From Dendrolimus kikuchii (taxonomy: Eukaryota; Arthropoda; Insecta; Lepidoptera; Lasiocampidae): 64,000 bases of DNA. Location: the NCBI GenBank assembly GCA_019925095.2, contig CM034398.1:12291001-12355000 (forward strand). The letters are read 5' to 3'. Positions 44,989 through 56,112 of this stretch are shown here, piece by piece (within the stretch, counting starts at the first letter, position 1; every line of letters starts with the position of its first letter). A program made the translations under genes and the position numbers. Under the pieces are notes generated by a model that did not search any database, was not told where the DNA came from, and saw nothing but the letters and a program-made list of their open reading frames with translations.

Positions 44989-45671
44989 GGATATATAGAT
45001 ATGTACATTTTGCACTCATATCGCAAGGTGAAAGGCTATTCATTTAAGTAGCATATTGAAAAATCATCATCATCATGTTGAAAAGGAGAATATCTACAGA
45101 TTTCAATTAGAAACCAGGTTCTTTATATTTTCATAAGGGGAGATCATAATTATTAGGATGGAAAAAACCTATTATGTTAATCACAAATAGTCATAATTAT
45201 TATAAAATGTCTCCCGGTAAAGTCAACAAATGCTCGAAAGTATGGAATATCTAGTACTGCCGGGGTGAAGAAAATAAATAGAATACATAATATTATAATA
45301 ACGTATGTGTACTTTTATTATGATACATAAATTAATACTAATATTACTTTTTTCAGAAATATAAGAGAATTAACTGTTGTTATTTTTTTAATTAAATAAT
45401 TAGAACCCCTTTCTATTTAGGTTTTAGAAATTTCGAGGGATTTACAATTTACCTCACACATTAGACAAAGGCCTACATTCCCAACCATTACCCGAAAACC
45501 CATAAAGAATGGCCTAGAACAAAATATACTCATGACTATCATAAATCTATAAAAAGTCCATTAATAATTTTGTAACTGTCTTGGTATAGAAAAGTTGTTA
45601 GCGGGGATTAACGATACATAGGTATTCCATTGCGTTTTTTCCGATCATCTGATAAATTTTCCTTTATAATA
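44989..45671. other. AT-rich, no gene seen
   Basis: No supported feature. Confidence 0.4.
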
Positions 45672-46003
45672 AACTTCCGTCCCCGGCAGACGTTGTCCTG
45701 CTCTGAAAAAATAAAAATCTAGGACCCGATCCCAGCGCCACCTACCGGTTCCAATTGTGGATTTAAACCATCCGGGGACCCACTCAAACACACAAAAACA
45801 AAATCACCAAAATCGGTCCAGGTGATTAGAAGGATTCTAGAACCCGATCTCAGCGCCACCTACCGGTTCCAACGGGATAAAAAGTATCCTATGTCTGTCT
45901 CCTGGTTCTAAGCTACCTCCCCACCAATTTTCAGCCAAATCGGTACAGCCGTTCTTGAGTTATAAATAGTGTAACTAACACAACTTTCTTTTATATATAT
46001 AGA
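45672..46003 (-). mobile_element. Helitron-like family C copy
   Basis: It starts with a degraded form of CTAGCTGTCCCGGCAGACGT. The word CAGCGCCACCTACCGGTTCC occurs twice (about 45733 and 45854), so the copy has an internal tandem segment. It ends TATATATATAGA, the reversed 5' end. Confidence 0.6.
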
Positions 46004-46291
46004 TGAAATAAATTCTGAAAATATTGCTGTACAAAAGAGCGTAAAAATATCGCCTTTATGCTTCAATACTGTACTTATTATTATGTGAGTATGCGTCTGT
46101 GAAACTGAGTCTATTTTCTGTTTGTTATTCTTTTTACTCCAGGCCTTGGCAGTGAACCGATTATTATATAGTATTTGGTTATATGTTTACTTTTTATCAC
46201 GGAATATGTCATAATTTCTATAGGGTCAAAATTTACTCGAGAGACTGACTATAACAATTTTTCTTCGGCTTCTATGGTTGAATGGGCTAAG
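46004..46291. other. AT-rich, no gene seen
   Basis: No supported feature. Confidence 0.4.
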
Positions 46292-46560
46292 GTTTTTATT
46301 TTTATTGTATGAGTTCATCAGACAGGCAGACGACCTACCTGATGGAAAGCTATTACCGTAGGATACGGACGTTTGTAACCCCAAAGGGTCTACCAATGTG
46401 CTGTCGCTCTCTAAAGGGAGGCTGGAACTTGGCCATACCGGAACACAACCCAACGTTTTTATGGCAAATACCCTACCATCTGGCTGTGGGTTGTTTTGTT
46501 GCCTCTTACGACAGGCCGTCTGGCCGCAGGAAATTGTATTCTTTCTGTGATCCTGCACGG
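46292..46560 (-). mobile_element. SINE-like family S1, reverse copy
   Basis: The reversed family is nearly complete: GGTTTTTATTTTTATTG tail side, GGGAGGCTGGAACTTGGCC, CTACCATCTGGCTGTGGG, TCTTACGACAGGCCGTCTGG and TCCTGCACGG. A short internal deletion lies between the CAACCCAACG and GGCAAATACC blocks. Confidence 0.7.
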
Positions 46561-47556
46561 ATAAGGCGTTTGCTGGGCTTGCAAAAAGCATCAGCAATTT
46601 CAAAGTTCATTGTGGCGCATACGTTGAACAATCCGGGGGTCGACCGACACAGTTAGTGTTTTATATGGCGTGCTCTCTCTGAGACCTTTTCGTCAGAGAC
46701 TTGGCGAGAGCCTCGACAAGCGTATACACAGTGTACAGCCGGCATAAAATATGTGACACCTAGTCACAAACATCGGCATTAAGGAACCCAATTAATATTT
46801 TTTATTGCACACTTCAATTGTCTTGCTACGCTTTGATATTGCTTATTAAGACGACCTCGTTATGTAACCAAATTGTTTACACATACATTTATTTGCTCAG
46901 CAAGGCCGTTTAGAGTCTGAATATTATTGCAATGAGTGCTATTGTAATATAAACAGTTTAATTTACAATCTTATTCTTGTGCGTGATTTGAATTTTATTA
47001 ACCGATATTGAATAACAATGAGGTTGCTTTAATTATTCATATTTAATGTATAATTTATTGATAAACGAAATCATATCGATTACAGAAGATATAGTAAACA
47101 AAGGATGGACTACTTATGTGTACCTAGCGTTAAAAAACTTTAATAGATTCTTTAACAATAATTGAAATAATTATGGTCTTTTTTAAATATGATAACATGT
47201 TTCTGGCTTAATAAGATAGCAAGGTGTTTTAACGCTGACTGTTTTGTTAGTGAATTAATTTATATTTTACTGTAACACGCGTCATACATCCTTCTTTGAA
47301 AACACACAAATTTTACATGTGTTAATATAGCTATTGTAATTGTCTGTACCTGTCTGTTTCGTAAGTGAAGTTATTAAGAACGGTACAGTCGGTACAGTAC
47401 ATAGTGGTTTGTGGTTGAATCGGAACTGGTTTGTAAACCCGCCACATGGAAAGTGCCGGCATGTAGGCTGCGGCTTGACTCAGATTAGACACACTACACC
47501 ATCGTATTTGATTGCTAATAACAAACAATAAAGAGAAATCGCTATTTCATAATCTA
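46561..47556. other. Intergenic or intronic, no gene seen
   Basis: The patch at 46560-46770 is slightly GC-richer, without a supported frame. Confidence 0.4.
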
Positions 47557-48117
47557 TCTATATTTATAATATTACAAAATTCTAAAAATGCCGTATCTGT
47601 ACATTAAACCTATTTAAAAAAAATTACAACTGGAATAGACTATATAAACGATCGAGAACACGATGCAATTTTTATTAGATTCCTTGTGCGTTTGTCTATT
47701 TGTTCGGGATTCAGGAAAAAGCTACGGCACCGATTTCGATGCGGTTTTCGCTGATCGACAGAAAATTCTTAGAGTTAAAATCTGCACTACTTCTTATCTT
47801 GGGAATCCCGCGGGAATTATTCTGGGAATTATTTAAAATAGCTAGATAAAAAAAAAAATCCAATTCATTTAATTATTTTTTGATCGATAGCAAATTGTAT
47901 GTAGTAAAATGTATGATATATTTTATCCCAGGAATCCCACGGGAACTACCCCGGGAGTAGTTTGTAGTTGTGCTAATAAAAATTAGCTTATTCTGAGACA
48001 GTTTTCACTAAAACGATAACTTATAGTTTTTTTTAAATATTGCTGCAGCACTATGTCTTCCGGGAATCCCGCAAGAATTTCAACTCAAGCGTGGACGAAT
48101 TCGCGGTCATATTTTAG
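47557..48117 (+). mobile_element. Helitron-like family B, full-length-type copy
   Basis: It begins TCTATATTTATAATATTACA and contains every family-B block in order (GACTATATAAACGATCGAGA, CGATTTCGATGCGGTTTTCG, GGGAATCCCGCGGGAAT). It ends GCGGTCATATTTTAG followed by T, where the terminal CTAG is TTAG. This is the best template for the family's full length, about 560 bp. Confidence 0.75.
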
Positions 48118-48637
48118 TATACTTATATTATTTTAATACTAGTTAAACCGCCGTTAAACTTTCCATCTGTGACATAATTCGTCTAAAAATGCGTTTTAAA
48201 TAATAAAACATTCGTTTAAATTTTTTATTAGTGTCTTGTTTTTTGTGGTGCCATTAGAAATTTATGATTTAGGGACATTCTCATAGTGTTTTTAGGCCAT
48301 GTATGGTCGGCTCCTATGTCTTACCATTCCAAATATCTTTTATCCACAACGAAATGTAAAGTAGTATGTGAAAGTAACTGGAAAGTTTTATGTTTCTTCT
48401 TCTCGACCTTAGAAGTGATTTAATAAAAATAATCCTTATTTTAAATTCTAAATTGTATAAATAAATAGTTTGTTATAATAGTATAAACAATGACATCTTA
48501 TCTAGGGTTAGAAATCTTCACCGCCTTGCCGATGGCGTGTGTATTATTACACTTTATAAAGTTTCCTACATTAATTAAACAACGGAGATGAACTCGTTTT
48601 TATTGGATATGAACACATGAACTATGTACTTTAGTAC
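48118..48637. other. Intergenic with M7 MITE fragment
   Basis: 48297-48330 matches one M7 arm (GTCGGCTCCTATGTCTTACC). The rest is AT-rich. Confidence 0.4.
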
Positions 48638-48735
48638 AGACCGTTCATTTGCCTTACTATCAGTTAAAATGTGACGCAAGCTCAATACAAGTCTCTAATG
48701 GTAAAGCAAGTAAATGAGTAAACATAAGGTCCGAC
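48638..48735. mobile_element. Palindromic MITE family M7, inner copy
   Basis: CCGTTCATTTGCCTTACTAT and the inverted GGTAAAGCAAGTAAATGAG flank a short centre. It is immediately next to another copy at 48757. Confidence 0.5.
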
Positions 48736-48756
48736 CATCAATGGAAGTACCATGTA

Positions 48757-48894
48757 TGGCCGGCTCCTATATCTTACCATTCATTCACTTGCCCTACCGT
48801 CGGTTGAATTTTGACATTAATTGTATGAAGCTAATGTCAAATTTAAACCGATTGTAAGGCAAATGAACTGTCGATGAGTTATAGGAACCCGCGG
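48757..48894. mobile_element. Palindromic MITE family M7, best copy
   Basis: Imperfect arms of about 60 bp: GGCCGGCTCCTATATCTTAC onward on the left, and TAATGTCAAATTTAAACCGA to GTTATAGGAACCCGCGG on the right as the inverse. No coding content. Fragments lie at 11841, 36125, 42385 and 48297. Confidence 0.65.
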
Positions 48895-48982
48895 TTAGTG
48901 TAATAAAGCTTAACGCGTATTTTATTGGGATATAGTCAATACCATTTACAAGTATATTCAAATTAGCTTCCTATTGTGGAAA

Positions 48983-49245
48983 TCTTATACTAATATATAA
49001 AGCTGAAGAGTTTGTTGGTTTGTTTGTTTGCTTGAACGCGCTAAGCTCAGGAACTACTTGTCTGATTTGAAAAATTCTTTCAGTATTAGATAGCCCATTT
49101 ATCGAGGAAGGCTATAAGCTATATATCATCACGCTAAGACCAATAGGAGCGGAGCACCAATGAAGAATGTTTCAAAATCAGGGGGTTTTTTTAACTTACT
49201 ATTTTTTAACTATTCCACGCGGACGAAGTCGTGGGCAGAAGCTAG
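48983..49245 (+). mobile_element. Helitron-like family A, complete copy
   Basis: It begins TCTTATACTAATATATAAAG and ends GCAGAAGCTAG followed by T. The 3' subterminal CGCGGACGAAGTCGTGGGC hairpin block is present. Confidence 0.8.
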
Positions 49246-49575
49246 TCTCTTATATTATGAATGCACAGAAAAATTATCTAGGTTTTATTACACACAATTA
49301 AAATTATTTAAGTAGATTACTTAGAATTACTATATACATTTTTGTGGAGTCAGAAATGTGTTGTATTATTTTCTATTCTAATTCACAAATATTGTTCCTT
49401 TTAATACAGTCGCTTGCATGTATTTCCTCAAAACAAGGTCACATGGTCTAAGAGTTAAACGAATAGTGGGACAGGTTCCGAGAGTATTTTTCCTACCTGA
49501 GAACTTTTAATATGTTTGAAAATTATCAGGTAGAAAGGTAGCAAGTATTGTATTATAAGCCCATCTAGGTATGTT
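49246..49575. other. AT-rich, no gene seen
   Basis: No supported feature. Confidence 0.4.
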
Positions 49576-49841
49576 TACTATAATATTATAAAAAGGAAAG
49601 ATTTGTATTTTGTATATGTTTGTAACAAATAAACTCAAAAGCCACCGGACCGATTTCAAAATTTTTTTCACCATTCGAATGCTACATTATCCCCGATTAA
49701 TATACGCTATATAAAAATTAAGGTTCCCTACTAAAACTTCAATAATGTAACCCATTAATTGAAACAACATACTTGGCGCTGGAATCGAGTTCTACGATTT
49801 TTATTTTTTCAGGGCAGAACAACGTCTGCCGAGACCGCTAG
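49576..49841 (+). mobile_element. Helitron-like family C copy
   Basis: It ends GGGCAGAACAACGTCTGCCG...GCTAG, followed by T. GGCAGA and TCTGCC form the 3' subterminal hairpin, and CTAG is at 49838-49841. The 5' boundary near 49576 is approximate. The central CTACTAAAACTTCAATAATG block is shared with 2720-2760. Confidence 0.65.
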
Positions 49842-49914
49842 TAGTCCATAATTACATACACATTACACATGTACTACCACTCTTGTTTCTCATTAGTTGT
49901 AACTTATAAATAAC

Positions 49915-50315
49915 TAAGATATGCCCGCGACTGCGTCCACACTTGACTTGAAATTCCCGCGGGATCCCCGGGACACAAAATACCACAACATTTAAAAACG
50001 AATGTAAGCTATCATTTTAGTGAAAACTGCCGGAATAAGCTAATTTTTATGTACCCGAACAACTACAAACCGCTCCCGGGAAAATTCTCGCAGGATTCCC
50101 GGGATAAAAAGTAGCGCAGATTTCAAGTCTAAGAATTTGCTGTCGATCAGCGAAAACCGCATCGAAATCGGCCCAGTAGTTTTTACGTGAATCCGGAACA
50201 AACAGACGACAACAAAATCTAAGAAAAAATGCATCGTGTTCGTGTTATAATATAACTTTAATATAAAATTATATGAATAATACACGGCATGTTTAGAATT
50301 TTATAATATTATAGA
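49915..50315 (-). mobile_element. Helitron-like family B copy
   Basis: It is in reverse orientation, from CTAAGATATGCCCGCGACTG (CTAG mutated to CTTAG-like) to TTTATAATATTATAGA, the reversed TCTATAATATTATAAA 5' end. It gives the family's 5' end clearly. Confidence 0.7.
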
Positions 50316-50394
50316 TTTAGATGATAACGATTAACAATTTACTTTTTATTTTTACGGTATAAAAGTCACATTTTCTTACAACGAAAATCCGGCT

Positions 50395-50941
50395 TGGCCA
50401 CCATGGCCTATCGTGTGGCAGAAGTGCAGGCAGAATTCCGCGACATGCCGGCCTCAACGATATAATACGTCGGGCTTTTGTCAGCGCCGACGTGCCAGCC
50501 GTTCTCGAACCGAACGGCCTGATCCGCGACGATGGCAAGAGGCCCGACGGTATGACTTTAATACCCTGGACCTTGGGAAGGCCGCTTGTGTGGGACGTTA
50601 CCTGTGTCGACACACTGGCGCCTTCTCATCACCAGGAGTCCAAAGTTGGGGCTGGTCGCACTGCCACTTCTGCCGAAAATCTCAAACGGCTAAAATATGA
50701 AAACCTTGGAACAAGTTACATATTTGAGCCGTTTGGGGTGGAAACTTTGGGCCCATGGGGGCCAAGTGCCCACAAATTATTTAAAAATATTAAAAAACGT
50801 CTGGTCGATACAACAAGAGACCGGAAGGCTGGAGCTTACCTCGCTCAAAGGATTAGCCTCTGTATCCAGCGAGGCAATGCTGCCAGCCTTCTAGTTACAA
50901 TGCCCAGCGACAGTGGTCTGGTGGGGCTGGACAGGCCTTGA
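50395..50941 (+). pseudogene. 5'-truncated LINE, C-terminal nuclease-like domain
   Basis: The frame from about 50395 reads RHAGLNDIIRRAFVSADVPA, then EPNGLIRDDGKRPDG, then RPLVWDVTCVDTLAPSH, FVETLGPWGPSAHK-like sequence and QRISLCIQRGNAASLL, ending GLDRP then stop. I recognise this as the C-terminal region of a group of invertebrate non-LTR reverse transcriptases. The RPDG...VWDVT arrangement recalls the PD-(D/E)XK restriction-like nuclease of some LINEs; that is inference. The reverse transcriptase domain is absent, so the copy is dead. The frame is open throughout, suggesting a recent insertion. Upstream ATGs in other frames are irrelevant. Confidence 0.75.
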
Positions 50942-51185
50942 TACAGGTTTTTTTATTTTTATTTTTAAGCTAGGTTTATTTATATTATGGATTATGCCCT
51001 ACTTTTTTATTTAGTTCTAGTTTTTAATTTTAGGTTTATTTTTCATACTGTAGTTTAGTTTTAGTATTTAATTGTATTTTTCTACTTTTAAATTATCTTG
51101 GTCACGCTTAGTAACAATATACACAATTTACTTATAGATTATATTATATTATCTACATATACAACAATAAATACATTTACATGGC
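50942..51185 (+). mobile_element. 3' UTR of the preceding LINE fragment
   Basis: T-rich sequence follows the stop codon, with AATAAATAC near 51170 as a possible polyadenylation end. The exact end and TSD were not resolved. Confidence 0.45.
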
Positions 51186-51189
51186 CTAG

Positions 51190-51590
51190 GAGTCTTTATA
51201 TCCGTCTCTTCCTTTTGCGAGCGTGTCATGCTCGCAAAGGCGGAGGCGGAACCGGAGCGTGAGCGGACATCCATGTTCCACTCCCGTTAAAGGAGGAGCC
51301 GTCAGCACCGGAGGGCCAGCTTGGACCTTCGGCCGTTGTGAGCGGGGGGCGCGGGTTGACCCCTAGGGAAAGGGCTCCACACTTGCTTTATGCCGTCGAA
51401 ATGGGGGTGCGGCGTATTCCGCGCGCGCCGACCTCTCCTCAGGTGGAGCGCGTAATAGCCTGCCCCACGCAATGAAAGCATGATGTCGCCAGGGGACAAG
51501 TAGTTCCCCGGCAATGGATGAGGTCGATGGGCCGTCGCCTGCCAGGGTCAGCGGAGGGGCTAAGCTATTTACCCGTGGCCCTTCTTAAGG
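51190..51590. mobile_element. GC-rich unclassified repeat, possibly a LINE UTR
   Basis: A sharp GC-rich block with a hairpin TGCGAGCGTGTCATGCTCGCA (51217-51237). A minus-strand frame of 70 codons has no known domain. It resembles LINE untranslated regions in lepidopteran genomes as I remember them. A host CpG-type island is the alternative. Confidence 0.4.
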
Positions 51591-52742
51591 TACACCACAA
51601 CATAAAAATCACTAAATTAATGTCACACACAGTAACAAAAATAAACAATAAGCGTGTATGGACTCTAAAATCTTTCATAGAAATTAAGTTGTAAAAAAGG
51701 GTACGGAACTCGAGTCCGTAGAGTTGTTCATAATATATAAAAAAAAATACTTTCAAGGTGATGCTTTTGAATCTTATTTTTAAACTTTGGTAAGTAAGGA
51801 CTTAACTTATCTTAAGCAATAGGTCATTTCAAAGTACGGTAAAACAGCATGGAATTTACATTAAAGTATGTATGTAGGTACATATTACAGAATTCACAAA
51901 CGACTATGGTAAAAGATTCACTACGTCCTACATAGTAACAAGGTCCGTATAGGTCGATAAATTGGTACCCGCGTTATGTAGGGCGATGCATCTGTCTTGC
52001 CATACCAGTCGAATTCAGTGAGATTTTAGTAGCCCATGCCTTTAATTTGACAATGAAAAGTGGTTCATTAACTGTCAGTAGGTTAACATTATTTCAAACA
52101 GACGTAAATAGTAGATGAAGCGAAAGGTGTCAGCCAAGGACGTAGCAAGTGAGAATCCATTGTCTCTGCTTACTCCTAAGTGAACAGGTGTGATTATAAA
52201 TACTTGAATGGCAACAATTGAAGTTTAATTAAATATCACTTTATTATAAATCAAAAGAACCGACACACACTTGGCCAAATTTTTTTAAATAAAATCGTTC
52301 AGCAACACGTCAGCGCAGAAATTACTGTCAAAAACCTGTAGTATCGTTAGTTTTCTTTTATAATGTTTTACGGTTCTGGCTACAAGGTCGTATGCACGAA
52401 TCTTATCAAATGTGGTATTGATGGGCGAATGTGGCCAGCGAAGCATTCACCATACAGTATACAGCGTACGTTGTACACGTCAAATTTCGCAAACTCCAGC
52501 GATATTGACCGACAAACTCCTATTGGAGGACAAAAGTGTTTACTGCCTCTGCTCGGGCGAATTTCGCTTGCGACACAAATAGAACCTAAGGCGGCAAATG
52601 TGAAAACTTGTAAATTTATAATAACAAGGCCGTAGATCGTGATTCTAATATTTTTTATCAATCTCACTATGCGATCGTGTCTACACAGTTCTCTAACTAA
52701 ACGAAAATCATACGCCTTACTTATAATAACCTCGTTAAGAAA
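51591..52742. other. Intergenic; unexplained open patch
   Basis: 52363-52640 is open on both strands (about 90 codons each), of balanced composition, with no recognised motif. Conserved non-coding DNA or decayed element are both possible. The rest is AT-rich. Confidence 0.35.
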
Positions 52743-52792
52743 TGATTAGCCATCTCTTAAATAAGTTCTCTTATTTAAGAGATGGCTAATCA
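52743..52792. repeat. Perfect 23-bp inverted repeat with 4-nt loop
   Basis: Arms 52743-52765 and 52770-52792 (TGATTAGCCATCTCTTAAAT and inverse) surround TTCT. There is no terminator context or known family. Confidence 0.9.
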
Positions 52793-52835
52793 GAATCAGA
52801 CCCTAATCAATGAATATCTTTTTTTTTCACTTATA

Positions 52836-52943
52836 CATACATACATACATACATAACTTCACGCCAGTTCCCTTGCGGGGTAGGCACGAACAACAGAGTG
52901 CCATTTAGGCTTATTCTTATACACCTCACTTGCCTCTTTGACA
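52836..52943 (-). mobile_element. RTE LINE, 108-bp truncated copy with TSD
   Basis: (CATA)n followed by the last ~85 bases of the RTE gene in reverse (ACTTCACGCCAGTTCCCTTG...). A 13-bp TSD, TTTTTCACTTATA, is at 52823-52835 and 52944-52956. Confidence 0.87.
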
Positions 52944-52956
52944 TTTTTCACTTATA

Positions 52957-53308
52957 AACGTGTATTATTACCTGTTGTTTGCCTAAAGAGCACAGATAAA
53001 CGAAATTTGAATGAGTAACGTAGGTTGTACCCAAAATATTCGACCAAAGAGGAGTTTATGAGTAAGATTTTCACTAATCAGTTGCTGAGCAGTTTCTTTA
53101 AATTTAAGAAGCGATTATAAGTAAGGCCCATATTTTTAGGGTTGGAAATATAAGTCTAAACTGTTTGTTATCTATAATATGGATGCGATAACGACATTTT
53201 TTAGAATTTTTTGTCAGTTTATCTGAAAGTGTGTTTCGAATAGATTTCGAAATGGTTTATGAATTCCAATGGAACCTTAGCAACAAAATAGAAATTATTA
53301 ATATGTCA
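52957..53308. other. AT-rich, no gene seen
   Basis: No supported feature. Confidence 0.4.
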
Positions 53309-53317
53309 TAGATTTTG

Positions 53318-53503
53318 CATGATCAAATTGATCGTGTACTAGCAGAACATGATGTCAGGAGCCTTAAGAACAGACGAGCGTGCATGACAAGAGTTATGAA
53401 TGTCAAAGAAGCAAGTGAGGTGTGTAAGAATAAGCCTGAATGGCGCTCTGTTGTCGTGCCTACCCTGCAAGGGAACTGGCGTGAAGTTATGTATGTATGT
53501 ATG
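53318..53503 (+). mobile_element. RTE LINE, 186-bp truncated copy with TSD
   Basis: From CATGATCAAATTGATCGTGT to the (ATGT)n tail. A 9-bp TSD, TAGATTTTG, is at 53309-53317 and 53504-53512. One base is lost in the GTTGTTCGTGCC block relative to the 29.8-kb copy, shifting the terminal frame. Confidence 0.85.
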
Positions 53504-53512
53504 TAGATTTTG

Positions 53513-54523
53513 GTGTGTTTTATTTCGTTATCTTGCAGCAATAAGAGCATATAAATAGGTATCAATTAAATCTTTCAATTTGAAAAGCAGCTAATTAAGA
53601 TAATCTATTTATGACTGATTAAATTTTAAAAATATGTTTTAAATATTTAAGACGTTGATTTAAAGTTTTAATTGTGATTTTCTATAAAAGCAAGGATAGA
53701 CTGGTGGCGCCAACTGTGATTGCAGAGTTATGTTACGAGTTAGAATGTCTCATGAAAAAAGTCCCGCGGCAGAAAAGACTTAAAAACACAGATGAGCTCA
53801 GCCACGTTATGTTGTTTTTAACAAGTATTTTAATGTAAATGTTACATTATTTCATAATACTATTAAATCGGGATCTTTCTAAAATTATTTTACCTTTCTT
53901 CGGGATTTTATCTATCTCTCTTTCGGGACTTATTTCGTGAGACAGAGCTTACATTTTTTACCGGGCGTTTGTCAGTCTTTATTCTTCCATGATAAGATAT
54001 AGAAACCCGTTACTGATAAATAAACCTTAAAACAAATATACGGCTTTTATTTGAATGAAATCTATATTTTAAGAGAAATGCTATTTTAAAATAAAGAGAA
54101 ACCGATATGCGGTAGTGAAAGGCAATTAGGTATCACGCCTGTTGATTAAAATTAACATGTTATTTGATAAACGGATGTTCGAAACTTTTTAGAGAACACA
54201 CGAAAATATCGGCAAATCAGGATTAATTTCAATTTATTATTAACGTTGTTACTTAAATAGTAGTGTCAGAGAAACTTCGTTTGCGTTACCATGACGACTT
54301 GTTTGTTAGTGAATTGCGCCGGTGACAAAAAAAAACGCAACATTGTATATATATATTATAACATTAGCATTATGGTGTATCCCATAAAATAAAAGAATCA
54401 TTAGTTTGACCCGGGATGTAAGTTAGCTCCTTATCGAGTTTCATTTAAATATATTCAGTAATTTCGACGTGATACTCTATCATTCAGACAGACAAAAATT
54501 CTAAAAATTGCGTTTTCTTAAAT
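53513..54523. other. AT-rich, no gene seen
   Basis: No supported feature. Confidence 0.4.
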
Positions 54524-54530
54524 CTGCTGA

Positions 54531-54621
54531 AACCGCACAGGACAGAGAAAAGTGGCATGCTCTCGTTTCGGAGACCAAGACCCACTTTGGGTCACTGAGC
54601 CAACGGAGTAAGTAAGTAAAG
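54531..54621 (+). mobile_element. Tiny LINE 3' end (WHALVSE type), 91 bp
   Basis: It translates as ETAQDREKWHALVSETKTHF then GSLSQRSK and stop, followed by a GTAAGTAA tail. I recognise this as the C-terminal end of a common lepidopteran LINE. Flanking CTGCTGA at 54524-54530 and 54622-54628 is a plausible 7-bp TSD. Confidence 0.65.
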
Positions 54622-54628
54622 CTGCTGA

Positions 54629-56075
54629 GGGCCTAAAGCTGTCGGCTTTGGAGAATCGCTTAGTGTCATTAACAAGTCTATAAAAATACTGGTAGTTATA
54701 AGAGGTAGCATAAAGTTCCACTTTATGATACTTGTCATATTCATCATACAAATTCGTGAAAACGACCTCTTAGGCCCTCTGGTCCAAATTAGACTCACTT
54801 TATTATTTTTAAATTGATTGTACAAACTCGGCACCCTCAACCGATTATGGGTTGTAACCGAGTTCTATTTCACAATTTGATTGACATGAAAATTCGCCTT
54901 TCTAGTTGTTAATTAAATGCTGACAAAAAAGAATTACGTTAATAAGATGAAACTGTAAAAGTAACGGTCCGAACTACTTCATTTAATCTATAGACACAAT
55001 TTGATTAGTAATTCGTTTGTTAAAATGACTAAACATAAAACAGTTACTGAGCCTTACGAGTGTTTGTTTGTAGTTTTTATGAAGAGTGCTTGCTATACAT
55101 AAAAGGAAATGTTTTATCATAAAACAATTTTTGTTTCTGACAAATCTTCAATGGTATTGATTTGTTTTAAAATCGCTGAATAGATGTTATTTTTTTATTT
55201 CAACATATTATATGTAACTGTAGATATCGGTATTAATTACTTTTACAACTTCTAAGATTTGAATTTGCCCAAGTTGTTAATTTACCACATAATTAGCTGG
55301 ACACTCAAACCGCCATACGCCAGAACTGAATAGAATATTTTAATTGAAAGGAATAAGATCTGAAGAAGAATCTTGAAGGTCTACTGGTAGTTACGCATAT
55401 AAACCCGTAGATTGCAATTTACAAAGTCATTCATCATTCAATAGAATTATTGTAGGTAAGTTTTGGGGTTTTGACTAATATCGATTTTATTATAAAACTT
55501 GGGTGCACCATTATTCAGTTGCCCTTATTAAGTCAACTATAGTTGCAACTTCAGAGAGAGTATATATTTAACAGATTACTGATTAGGAATTTCGGGCGTT
55601 TCGTCAGTCCACGTGGATGATATTCTAAGATTCCTCACTTCCTTGAATGTTGAGCTTACAAATAAATACTTGTACCTTTTCGCTGGCCTGATGCCAACAT
55701 CCTAATGACTTGAGGCAAGTGCCAAAGCCGCCTGAAACGCTTCTATATTGAAAATTAAACTTGAAAGTTGAAGATCTCCTTTATTTTATCCTGAACAGTC
55801 TTATCAAGAAACGCTTATGTTCTTCCAAGTACGTTCTGAGTATTATTTTTCAACTTTATATTGGACTTTCTTAGTGATTAATTTAAAAGATTTGGTTATT
55901 TTATTTTATTTGTAGGTAAATAATTATTTATATTATGGTTATACATGTAATGATTTATGTAGGAAAATATTTTTTATTACTATAAGAGCATACATATTAA
56001 TACTGTAAAGACCGTGTCTTTCGTGATCAAGGCTATTGAAAAGTGACCAAAACATCGGAATAGGAATCGAATAAA
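54629..56075. other. AT-rich intergenic DNA
   Basis: No gene or repeat boundary supported, apart from a short CATAAAG / CTTTATG hairpin near 54710. Confidence 0.4.
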
Positions 56076-56112
56076 ATTCCGCGCTTAAAACCGCTAAAAT
56101 GTAGTTTTAATT
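56076..56112. mobile_element. Relic half of the palindromic TA MITE
   Basis: TTCCGCGCTTAAAACCGCTA then AAATGTAGTTTTAATTA matches the right arm of 9706-9835 with a few changes. The other arm is gone. Confidence 0.6.

Noticed and set aside
52125..52175. RTE-like fragment (GAGAATCCATTGTCTCTGCT)
   Set aside because: Similarity is limited to a short word with no tail or TSD; too weak to list.
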